A stretch of DNA of 64,000 bases, taken from assembly GCF_000690055.1 (NCBI RefSeq), contig NZ_JJNZ01000026.1:1-64000 (forward strand), written 5' to 3'. Source of the DNA: Pseudoalteromonas fuliginea (GTDB lineage: Bacteria > Pseudomonadota > Gammaproteobacteria > Enterobacterales > Alteromonadaceae). Made by a program: the position numbers and the translations under genes. Under the pieces are notes generated by a model. That model searched no databases, was not told where the DNA came from, and saw nothing but the letters and a program-made list of their open reading frames with translations. Positions 18,037 through 25,785 of this stretch are shown piece after piece (the first letter of the stretch is position 1; each line of letters opens with the position of its first letter).

Positions 18037-19146
18037 TTAATCATCAAACACGACGACACCTTTAGCGATACGCCCTGCTAGCATGTCGTCAAAGCCTGTT
18101 TGTAACTCATCTAACGAGTAAGTTTTTGTGACTAGCTCATCGAGCTTGAGCTTTTTTGCGTCATAAAGGTCTAGTATTTGAGCAAAGTCGCGCTTAGGAT
18201 TACATTGCCCGTAGAGCGGATTTATATAAATTTTATCCCACTCAAATAATTCGCAATCAAAATCTATTTTTTGCTCAATGCCACTCACTTGCACCGCAAC
18301 GCCCGCGCTGCGTATTAATGCTAATGGCGCTGAACCAAGTGCCGGCACTGCTGTACACTCAAAGGCATAATCGGCTCCGCGACTATTTGTTAGCGCTTTA
18401 ACTTCGTTTATCATATGAACTAAATCAGGGTCATACTTTTTAGCAAGTACAGTATGTGTAGCACCAAATGCTTTAGCTTGTGTTAATCGCTCCGGTGACA
18501 AATCAATTGCTATTATTTTAGCGGCGCCTGAAATTGCAGCCCCTTGTATTGCATTTAGTCCTACGCCTCCACAGCCTAATACGGCCACTGACGAACCTGC
18601 TTTTACTTTAGCGGCATTAACCACTGATCCGTAACCGGTCATTACACCGCAACCAACAATACTTGCACTTGGAAAAGGAATGTCACTGTGTATTTTTATA
18701 ACTGCAGCAGCTTTTACGACGGTGTATTCGCTCATCGTACCTAAATGAAATGAGCGCTCTAAGCTATTGCCATTATGCTCACACGCTTGTTTACCTGCGT
18801 GTCCGCATAAACCATTGCCAGTTACGGGGCTATTTACTTCACAAATATGTAAATTACCCTCTTGGCACTGGAAACACTCACCACACGGAATTGCCCAATT
18901 TAGTATTACTTTATCGCCAATAGTAAATTCCGTTACACCTTCGCCCAACTCAACAACGGTTCCTGCGCCTTCATGACCAATGATAAATTTTTTATTCCAC
19001 GTTGTAATTGAATCCCAATCGGTATGACAAATACCTGAGGCTTTTATTTTAATTTTTACTTCGCCAGTACTTGGTTTTCCGACATTAACGGTATCGAAGA
19101 AAAAACCGCCTTTTCCATCTGCAATTGCAGCTTTTGCCTTGTACAT
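18037..19146 (-). CDS. Zinc-dependent medium-chain alcohol dehydrogenase
   Basis: The 369-residue protein has the catalytic zinc ligands in GICHTDWDS and GHEGAG, a structural zinc site with four cysteines in CGECFQCQEGNLHIC, and a Rossmann motif GCGGVGLNAI. It is the class III-like MDR type, NAD(P)-dependent. Zn-ADH genes next to a P450/ferredoxin/reductase set are known in flavobacterial 6-O-methylgalactose loci, so I place it in the same process, although its substrate is uncertain. A longer frame reaches 19269 but would overlap araC; the ATG at 19146 has AGGAG six bases upstream. Confidence 0.85.
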   Translation of the reverse strand: MYKAKAAIADGKGGFFFDTVNVGKPSTGEVKIKIKASGICHTDWDSITTWNKKFIIGHEGAGTVVELGEGVTEFTIGDKVILNWAIPCGECFQCQEGNLHICEVNSPVTGNGLCGHAGKQACEHNGNSLERSFHLGTMSEYTVVKAAAVIKIHSDIPFPSASIVGCGVMTGYGSVVNAAKVKAGSSVAVLGCGGVGLNAIQGAAISGAAKIIAIDLSPERLTQAKAFGATHTVLAKKYDPDLVHMINEVKALTNSRGADYAFECTAVPALGSAPLALIRSAGVAVQVSGIEQKIDFDCELFEWDKIYINPLYGQCNPKRDFAQILDLYDAKKLKLDELVTKTYSLDELQTGFDDMLAGRIAKGVVVFDD

Positions 19147-19182
19147 GTAGACTCCTAAGTCTCTAAATATAAGTATTATGTT

Positions 19183-20037
19183 ATGAAGCAACCGACAATT
19201 TACTGTGAACCGTTTTGTATAAAAGACGGTTACGATTTCGAAATTCATCATGTAAGTTATCTTCAGCACGATAGCTATTCATGTTTTATGCACTTTCATC
19301 AGGTGCACGAATTTATATTTTTTGAACAAATTGATGGCACGTATTTTTACCATCAGGGTGAATCAACTCTGTCTGATTTTGAGGCCGTTTTTACGCCTGC
19401 AATGGAAACGCATGATTTTGCTTTAAACCCACGTCCTAAATCTTGGTATATTGTGCAGTTTATGCCTGAGCGCCTTAACGACCCAGCCCTACAAGAGTTT
19501 TTCGATCTATTGAAAACCGGTTTACATCTAACATTTAGCGTTGAACTACAAAAAAGAATCCATAAACTACTCGCATGGATGTTGAGCGAGTTTAACGAAA
19601 ACCCAAAAAGTAAAACCTGCAAACAACTGTTTAATAGTTTAATAACCATGGTGTGCGAATACGGTAAAAGTAGTTTATCTAACCAGCAAAAACCGTTGAG
19701 TGGTTCAGCTAGCTTTAAAAAGTTAACACCCGTTGTTAATGAGCTAAAAACAAAAAATGGCCTCAATCTTTCGCTAGAGCAAGCCGCAGCACTTTGTTAT
19801 TTATCACCTTCGTATTTTTCACGAGTATTTAAAAAGCATTTTAGAGTGCCGTACTCCGACTACCTTATTCAGCACAAGCTATATAATGCCGCACGACTAC
19901 TTGGGCAAAGTGATGCCTCGGTAACTGATATTTCTTACGACTTGAGTTTCTCCAGCCCGTCGTATTTTATTAAGCAGTTTAAGCACCATTTTAAAGTTAC
20001 CCCTCACCAGTATCGCCAGCAGCTACGTCTCAAGTAG
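19183..20037 (+). CDS. AraC family transcriptional regulator
   Basis: The 284-residue protein has an N-terminal cupin-like sensing domain (HFHQVHEFIFFEQIDG, about residues 30-110) and a C-terminal AraC DNA-binding domain (about 185-284; LSLEQAAALCYLSPSYFSRVFKKHF, ending VTPHQYRQQL). It probably activates the flanking oxidative-demethylation genes in response to a sugar (inference). Its ATG is only 36 bases from the divergent ADH ATG, and its 3' end overlaps the ferredoxin reductase gene by 15 bases, so it is nested antisense inside the minus-strand series. No clear ribosome-binding site precedes the ATG. Confidence 0.88.
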   Translation: MKQPTIYCEPFCIKDGYDFEIHHVSYLQHDSYSCFMHFHQVHEFIFFEQIDGTYFYHQGESTLSDFEAVFTPAMETHDFALNPRPKSWYIVQFMPERLNDPALQEFFDLLKTGLHLTFSVELQKRIHKLLAWMLSEFNENPKSKTCKQLFNSLITMVCEYGKSSLSNQQKPLSGSASFKKLTPVVNELKTKNGLNLSLEQAAALCYLSPSYFSRVFKKHFRVPYSDYLIQHKLYNAARLLGQSDASVTDISYDLSFSSPSYFIKQFKHHFKVTPHQYRQQLRLK

Positions 20038-21300
20038 GTGTTGCTTTGCAAGCGGTGTTGCTAAATCACTTAATATCCGCTTATTAACCTTTATATTTTG
20101 CTTTATAGCCTGTGTACCAAGTACGTAGGCTTTAGCATGATTAACCGCTTCTACACACAACAATGTGTCGTTAATAAAATACCAAAGCGAAAATTGTTCC
20201 GGTGACTCTTCGCGTACGACAATTTCGTTATACCCTTGTGATAAACCCACTATCTGTAGTTTGTACTCGTATTGATCTGACCAAAACCAAGGTAAAGCAG
20301 GAACCGGTTCACTATTTTTTGCTAAAAACTGTGCAGCTGTTTTGGCTTGTTCTACGGCATTTTGAACCGATTCAAGTCTTATCCATCTCTGATAAATTTT
20401 ATTAAAATGTGAGGTACAGTCGCCGATAGAAAAAATATCAGGGTGTGAAGTTTGGCATACATCATTTACTTTGATACCTTGTTCGAGCGCTAACTCTGCA
20501 GTCACTGCAAGCTCGGTATTAAGCCTTACCCCAACGCCCACTAAAATAAAATCGGCGGGATATTGAGTGCCATCACTGCATACAACATAATGTTTATTAG
20601 CTGTGTGCTTTATTTGTACAACATCTTTTGCTGTTTGCAAATCTACCCCTTTGCTTATGTGCAATTGAGTTAAAAAGTCAGACATAACAGCTGATGTAAC
20701 ACGCGAGAGTATGCTTTGTTGCTTTTCAATTACCGTTACTTTTGCACCTAACGCTATAAACGATGACGCCGACTCAAGGCCAATGTAGCCGCCACCAATA
20801 ATGACTACCTGTTTATCATTACTTTTATTGAGTGCTGTTTTTATTGCCACTGCATCTGCGTGTGTTCGCATCGCAAAATATTGTGCATTTCCTTTATCGT
20901 CAACGGTATCAATAAGCCCTTTAATAGGCGGAATAAAGGGCGAACATCCTGTCGCTATTACTAATTTATGAAAGGCTATTTGCTTTCCACATTTCAGCGT
21001 AATTGTTTTACTTTGTTTATTAATTGCAGTAACACGCTGGCCCAAGCATAAATCTATATTGCTATCGGTATAAGCTTTTTCTACTTTTAATGGAGTCGAT
21101 TTTACATCATCCGATTGCAACGTTTTTTTAGACAAAGGTGGCCGATGATATGGCAGCTCTGGATCGCTGTCGAGTAACGTAATTTTACCCAGCCAACCTT
21201 GCTGGCGAAGGGTAAAAGCAAAGTTAACCCCGCCATGGCTTGCGCCAATAACCACCACACTTTGCTCAAGTAGATTTGGTTCTGTATGTGTGTTTTGCAT
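20023..21300 (-). CDS. NAD(P)H-dependent ferredoxin reductase of the P450 system
   Basis: The 425-residue flavoprotein resembles putidaredoxin reductase. It has the FAD motif GASHGGVNFAF near the N-terminus, the NAD(P) motif IIGGGYIGLES in the middle, and the FAD-contact motif SIGDC near residue 300. It passes electrons from NAD(P)H to the [2Fe-2S] ferredoxin encoded 16 bases upstream, which feeds the P450. The order P450-ferredoxin-reductase on one strand indicates one operon. Its stop codon overlaps the 3' end of araC. No terminator is visible between it and the downstream ADH. Confidence 0.9.
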   Translation of the reverse strand: MQNTHTEPNLLEQSVVVIGASHGGVNFAFTLRQQGWLGKITLLDSDPELPYHRPPLSKKTLQSDDVKSTPLKVEKAYTDSNIDLCLGQRVTAINKQSKTITLKCGKQIAFHKLVIATGCSPFIPPIKGLIDTVDDKGNAQYFAMRTHADAVAIKTALNKSNDKQVVIIGGGYIGLESASSFIALGAKVTVIEKQQSILSRVTSAVMSDFLTQLHISKGVDLQTAKDVVQIKHTANKHYVVCSDGTQYPADFILVGVGVRLNTELAVTAELALEQGIKVNDVCQTSHPDIFSIGDCTSHFNKIYQRWIRLESVQNAVEQAKTAAQFLAKNSEPVPALPWFWSDQYEYKLQIVGLSQGYNEIVVREESPEQFSLWYFINDTLLCVEAVNHAKAYVLGTQAIKQNIKVNKRILSDLATPLAKQHLLET

Positions 21301-21316
21301 AATGCTGTACCCGCTT

Positions 21317-21625
21317 TTAATTGGCTACTCTGAAGGTCATGCCATCAATATTATCAGACACCTCAATTTGGCAACATAAACGGCTGTATTGCGTTACGTT
21401 ATCGTCCAGCTCTAGCATGTCGCTTTCTATCTCATCGGGTGTACCTACTTTTTTAAAGTCATCCGGTGTTAAGTAAATATGACACGTTGCACACGAACAT
21501 ACACCGCCACAATCACCATCAATACCAGTAACACCATTTGCTGATGCTAGTTCCATTAGCGAGCCACTGTCGCCCTCAACTTCAACTGCATCGTTTGTTT
21601 TGGTTATAAATATTACTTTCGCCAT
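21317..21625 (-). CDS. [2Fe-2S] ferredoxin, adrenodoxin/putidaredoxin type
   Basis: The 102-residue protein has the cluster ligands C-x5-C-x2-C in CGGVCSCATC and a fourth cysteine in RLCCQIEV, with the acidic helix typical of adrenodoxin-like ferredoxins (EIESDMLELDDN). It shuttles single electrons from the reductase to the P450 in the cytoplasm. It lies 60 bases after the P450 gene and 16 bases before the reductase gene, so a class I three-component system is complete within 3 kb. Confidence 0.95.
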   Translation of the reverse strand: MAKVIFITKTNDAVEVEGDSGSLMELASANGVTGIDGDCGGVCSCATCHIYLTPDDFKKVGTPDEIESDMLELDDNVTQYSRLCCQIEVSDNIDGMTFRVAN

Positions 21626-21685
21626 CGTATTAATCCTCTACTTTTACTTGTTACTGTATTTATTTAACTATTTTGTACGGTGTTT

Positions 21686-22858
21686 TTATTTTGATTTAAA
21701 GCTAACGTGCAGACTGTTAAAGCCTACCTTTCTTGAAAACTCACCTAGTTTTTCAATATTTTCATCTGCTTTTATTGTCTCTATTTGAGCAACTTTATTA
21801 GCAAGTGATAACACTAGTTGACGCAGAATTTGGCGAGCATGCGTTGCGCCCAAACAATTGTGATGGCTAAAACCAAAACTAATATGCGGATTAACTTTTC
21901 GGTCGAAGTCGACATTGTTGGGATCTTTGAATACCTTTTCATCGCGATTAGCCGACGCCCAACATAACGAAACTCGTGTGTCGGCTTTTATAGCGTGCTC
22001 ACATACGCTTGTGTCTTGCGTAGCGACGCGGCCCATTTGCGTAAGCGGCGAAAAATAGCGAATGAGTTCTTCTACGGCCCTGTTTAATATTTCAGGCTCA
22101 TCATCAATACGCTTTAAATCACTGATGTTTTCGCTAAAGTAGGCAATAGAGTTTGTGATCGCGTTTATAACGGTGTCGCGCCCCCCTGCAAAGGTGAGGA
22201 TCATCACACCTTTTACTTCTTCTTTACTCAGCTTTTTACCGTTCGCCTCTGAATTTAAAAGCACTGAATATAAATCATCACCCGGGATTGCAATGGCGTT
22301 TTCTATTTGCTCATCAATGTAATCGTATAGAATATTGGCTTTATCGCTATCAAGGTCACTATCTTCACTTCTAAATACGTGCGTACCCCAATCTATCCAT
22401 GTTTGTGCTTTATCCATTGAGGTATTAAGTAACAGCGTTAACGCTTTAGATTGCAGCGGGAGTGCAAATTGTGACACCACATCTAACGACTCGGCTTTGA
22501 AGGCATTGTCTATTGTTTCATCAATAATAGCTTGTAAGCGCGCTTGGTAACCCTCATCTAATGGACGCTTAAACCATGGATTTAATAGTTCACGAAAACC
22601 GCCGTGCTCAGGTGGGTCTACTTCAAATGGGATTTGACGTGTTTCACGTATTGCGACTTCTGATGGAATTACAATACGCCCTGGTTTAGCTCCTGATTGA
22701 AAAACAGCACAATTATGCGCCGCTTTACGTACATCTTTTAGACCTAATATCATATTGACGGGATCGTTTTGATCGTCCATTTGTCCCATGCCACTTGCTG
22801 TGCGTTTTGTTAAAAATGCATCAGGGAAATCGCTCACACCTATTATTTTTGACGTCAT
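21686..22858 (-). CDS. Cytochrome P450, probable 6-O-methyl-D-galactose demethylase
   Basis: The 390-residue soluble P450 has DPPEHGGFR near residue 81, the I-helix motif AGGRDT (224-229), the ExxR motif EELIRY (E264, R267) and the heme loop HISFGFSHHNCLG with Cys335. The usual FGxG glycine before the cysteine is serine (S331). The partner ferredoxin, reductase, Zn-ADH and GH86 genes match the layout of loci where such P450s oxidise 6-O-methylgalactose from porphyran to galactose plus formaldehyde. The substrate is inferred from this context. A frame to 22930 exists, but the ATG at 22858 with upstream TTAGG fits better. No PUL operator is found in front of it. Confidence 0.85.
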   Translation of the reverse strand: MTSKIIGVSDFPDAFLTKRTASGMGQMDDQNDPVNMILGLKDVRKAAHNCAVFQSGAKPGRIVIPSEVAIRETRQIPFEVDPPEHGGFRELLNPWFKRPLDEGYQARLQAIIDETIDNAFKAESLDVVSQFALPLQSKALTLLLNTSMDKAQTWIDWGTHVFRSEDSDLDSDKANILYDYIDEQIENAIAIPGDDLYSVLLNSEANGKKLSKEEVKGVMILTFAGGRDTVINAITNSIAYFSENISDLKRIDDEPEILNRAVEELIRYFSPLTQMGRVATQDTSVCEHAIKADTRVSLCWASANRDEKVFKDPNNVDFDRKVNPHISFGFSHHNCLGATHARQILRQLVLSLANKVAQIETIKADENIEKLGEFSRKVGFNSLHVSFKSK

Positions 22859-23386
22859 AATAAAACCTAACACTGTAATAAATGAATTTATATACAACAT
22901 ATTAAGGGCAACTTTATGATGGAAATACACGCATTTTGCTTAAAAATGGTAGTTTCATGCTTTTTAATACAATTTAAAAGCATAAAAAAGCCAACAGTTT
23001 ATGTTGGCTTTTAGTGGGGATGTGAGAGTTACTAACTAATTTAATTTGTATTGCTTATTCAGCAAAGAGTGCATTACTTTATAGCAATCTAAAGCTTTAC
23101 CACTTACTTTGCAATTTGGGTTGTGGTAAATGCCAATTCAGATAAATCTCTGAATAATTAAATATAAAATATTGCCTCTTTAGAAAACAATTTTTTAACG
23201 TTAAATACTCCTATTATAGTGGATTTAATATAAACAGCTTGCACTGTAAGTAATGTAACTATTTTTATAAAGGCGCCCACAAGGGCAATGCACATAAGAT
23301 TTAATTTATGATGGATTATTCATCACTCCTTGTTAAATAATCACTTCACTGCTCTTGTGGCCGCACAACGACTCGTTTATTTTTTA
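22859..23386. other. 528-base intergenic region before the P450
   Basis: It holds a strong minus-strand terminator (22986-23012) and the P450 leader. On the minus strand at about 23035-23136 an uninterrupted frame without a start reads NPNCKVSGKALDCYKVMHS, which looks like the end of a decayed gene. No operator palindrome was seen. Confidence 0.45.
22986..23012 (-). terminator. Perfect-stem terminator between cycloisomerase and P450
   Basis: Eleven-base arms AAAAGCCAACA and TGTTGGCTTTT with a 5-base loop are followed by T residues on the minus strand. It lies 375 bases beyond the cycloisomerase stop, so it either ends a long 3' region or attenuates the P450 operon. Confidence 0.8.
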
Positions 23387-24496
23387 CTAGGAGTGCTTAA
23401 CTAAATGTGGTTTAACGAGTTGTGGGTCAAACTCGACACCTGTACCTATTATATCTGGCGCGCACGCTTTGCCGTTTTCAAGTTTTAAAGGACGCGTTGT
23501 GTATTCATCAATAGGAAAAGAATGAACCTCTAAAAAACCAGCATGTGGCTGAGATGCCAGTAGTGATACATGCAGTTCATGCATACCATGACTGCAAATA
23601 GGTAAGTTATGGGTATATGCCATACTGGCTACATGTAACCACCCTGTTATACCACCAATATTTGATGCATCTGGTTGTAAAAACCCCAATTTAGCTTGGT
23701 CAATTGCATAGCCAAACTCATGCAGTGTGTGTAAATTTTCGCCCATGGCAAGCGGTATTGAGGTTGCTTGTGCTATGCGAGCAAAACCTTTGTAGTCATC
23801 TGGTATGGTGGGCTCTTCAAACCATGTAATATCATATTTTTCAATCGATTTTGCAAAGCGAATTGCTTGCTCCACACTCATCGAGTAATTAGCATCGACC
23901 ATGAGTATTTTGTCATTACCAATTAAATTGCGTACTGCAGCTACACGTTCTATGTCTTCTTTAAAATCTGGTTTACCCACTTTAATTTTTACGGCGTTAA
24001 AACCACGATTTAAATAACCACCAATATTATCAAGTAGTTTTTGCTCACTAAAGTTTAAATCTATTCCACCTGCATAACATTTTGTGTTATCACTACTGCC
24101 CCCAGCAACTTGCCATAAGGGTGCATTTAAACGTTTACATTTAATGTCCCACAGCGCTATATCAACTGCTGAAATAGCAAAACTAAGTAAACCACCACGG
24201 CCTACATAATGTAGATCCCACTGTAACTTATCCCAGATTGCCATAATTGACGTTGAATCTTGGTTAATTAACCCCGGTTTAATTTCGTCATTAAGGAGTG
24301 AATAAATTGCACGTCCACCTTTTCCACCAGTATAGGTGTAACCCATACCTTCAAAGCCGTCATGGGTCATTATATGTAATGCAATAATTTCAAAGTGAGT
24401 GTGATCGCCATGTTTAGCATCACTTAATACTTCAGCTAGCGGAATTTGGTAATACTCTACTTTTACACTTTTTATTGTTTGTGATGATACTTTCAT
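23387..24496 (-). CDS. Enolase-superfamily protein, likely 3,6-anhydro-L-galactonate cycloisomerase
   Basis: The 369-residue protein belongs to the mandelate racemase/muconate lactonizing group. It has a lysine pair K170-x-K172, metal ligands D201, E227 and E253, and a general-base H303 in CSHGMHE. The N-terminal motif [12 protein letters not shown] and the middle GGIDLNF resemble the anhydrogalactonate cycloisomerase of marine vibrios (from memory). That enzyme turns 3,6-anhydro-L-galactonate into 2-keto-3-deoxygalactonate, the committed step for the anhydro sugar of agar. A sugar-acid dehydratase is the alternative. A perfect PUL operator lies 34 bases upstream, just after a TTTACA/TAAATT promoter. 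Confidence 0.8.
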   Translation of the reverse strand: MKVSSQTIKSVKVEYYQIPLAEVLSDAKHGDHTHFEIIALHIMTHDGFEGMGYTYTGGKGGRAIYSLLNDEIKPGLINQDSTSIMAIWDKLQWDLHYVGRGGLLSFAISAVDIALWDIKCKRLNAPLWQVAGGSSDNTKCYAGGIDLNFSEQKLLDNIGGYLNRGFNAVKIKVGKPDFKEDIERVAAVRNLIGNDKILMVDANYSMSVEQAIRFAKSIEKYDITWFEEPTIPDDYKGFARIAQATSIPLAMGENLHTLHEFGYAIDQAKLGFLQPDASNIGGITGWLHVASMAYTHNLPICSHGMHELHVSLLASQPHAGFLEVHSFPIDEYTTRPLKLENGKACAPDIIGTGVEFDPQLVKPHLVKHS

Positions 24497-24786
24497 TAAA
24501 CCACCGAATTAGTTCACATAACACTGTTCATTGTTAACAATTTACAACACGATTGAATTATTGTAAAGGTCATGTCATTAATAAAATGAAATTAACTTGT
24601 GAGACTTTTTAAAGGTAATTGTTTTAAACTGCAAAATGTCAAAAATAAATTTGCAGTTTACTGAAGGTATATTTACTTGAGCCGGATCTGTTTAACAGAT
24701 ATAAAAGTATCACCTTGTTGCCCCATATAAACAACCCAACAAACACTAACAATTAACACTACAATTCAAAGGCTTATGATTTATTT
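24497..24786. other. Intergenic region with cycloisomerase promoter and hairpin
   Basis: Besides the operator, an 11-base perfect inverted repeat (24625-24635 and 24650-24660, TAAACTGCAAA) may form a hairpin after the lactonase gene. No T run follows, so it is not a standard terminator. Confidence 0.45.
24530..24541. promoter_or_regulatory. PUL operator ATTGTTAACAAT, cycloisomerase promoter
   Basis: A perfect copy of the palindrome follows the -10 element TAAATT (with -35 TTTACA, spacer 17) on the minus strand, so it covers the expected transcription start. Confidence 0.65.
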
Positions 24787-25785
24787 TCACTTTAAATCAA
24801 GCGCTAATAACTGTGTATGCGCGGTTATATAAACGCGGTTCTGTTGAGTATTAAATGCCAAATTAGCACTCATATTTGGCGTGGTAATTTTAGCTAATAG
24901 TTCAGCCTTTTTATTAAATAGCCATAAACCATTGGGTCCTGTAGCAAAGATAATCCCGCTTTTATGTACTTTTAAACCATCAGGTAATCCTTTGCCGTGC
25001 TTTGCAATTGGTGGCAGCTGATAAAACAGTGATTTGCTAATAACACCTCCATTGCTATTTAAATAATACTGGTACCAAGCGGGTTTATTTTTATTCGATG
25101 CAGCTACATACAAAATTTTGTTATCATTCGACAACGCAACACCATTAGGATAAATTAATTCGTCGTCTAATAACGTTATTTCTCCTGTATCTTTAACCGA
25201 ATACACACCTTGAAAACTTAACTCTTTATTTTCGTCATTTAGCTGCTTAGGAAGTCCATAAGGTGGATCACTAAAATAAAGTGTGCCTTTGTTATTAAAT
25301 GCACCATCATTTGGACTATTAAACTTTTGACCATTAAAGTGACTTACTATAGGTAAGTAATCAGATTTTGGGGTGCTTAAAGGCGCTTTCATTTTAGATA
25401 CAACACGAGAGCGAGATTGCAAAAGAACAAGCTCGTTTTGTGCATTAACCAATAAGCCATTTGAGTAGCCGCTTTGCGCTAGATATAGGCTAACACCTTT
25501 ACCTAGCGTGTATTTATATACTTGATGATTAGGTATATCAGAATATAACAAATACCCCCCTTGATTTACCCACACGGGTCCCTCTAGCCATTCATACCCA
25601 GAGGCAAGTATTTGCAATGGCATCTTTAAGTTGAGTACCTCAAGCGCTTGTTCATTAAATATTTGATACGGCCCCTGCTCATACAATGGTTTTTCGGTTG
25701 GTTCGGCTAATGCTATACCCGTTAAACCAAAAGCACTTAAATACAAAGCAGTTAGAACGTTAATAATGTGTTTAATTTTTATCAT
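24787..25785 (-). CDS. Secreted SMP-30/gluconolactonase family protein
   Basis: The 332-residue protein starts with a signal peptide (hydrophobic VLTALYLSAFGLTGIALA) and then has the six-bladed SGL propeller, with WLEGPVWV, SPNDGAFNNKGTLYFSDP, YPNGVALSNDNKILYV and LPDGLKV carrying the usual calcium-binding Glu, Asn and Asp residues. It should hydrolyse a sugar lactone in the periplasm; the actual lactone is unknown. The start at 25785 follows AGG by seven bases and overlaps the end of the GH50 gene by 14 bases, so the two are translationally coupled. Confidence 0.8.
   Translation of the reverse strand: MIKIKHIINVLTALYLSAFGLTGIALAEPTEKPLYEQGPYQIFNEQALEVLNLKMPLQILASGYEWLEGPVWVNQGGYLLYSDIPNHQVYKYTLGKGVSLYLAQSGYSNGLLVNAQNELVLLQSRSRVVSKMKAPLSTPKSDYLPIVSHFNGQKFNSPNDGAFNNKGTLYFSDPPYGLPKQLNDENKELSFQGVYSVKDTGEITLLDDELIYPNGVALSNDNKILYVAASNKNKPAWYQYYLNSNGGVISKSLFYQLPPIAKHGKGLPDGLKVHKSGIIFATGPNGLWLFNKKAELLAKITTPNMSANLAFNTQQNRVYITAHTQLLALDLK

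Noticed and set aside
19147..19269. Longer N-terminus for the Zn alcohol dehydrogenase
   Set aside because: It would overlap araC and lacks the strong AGGAG that precedes the ATG at 19146.
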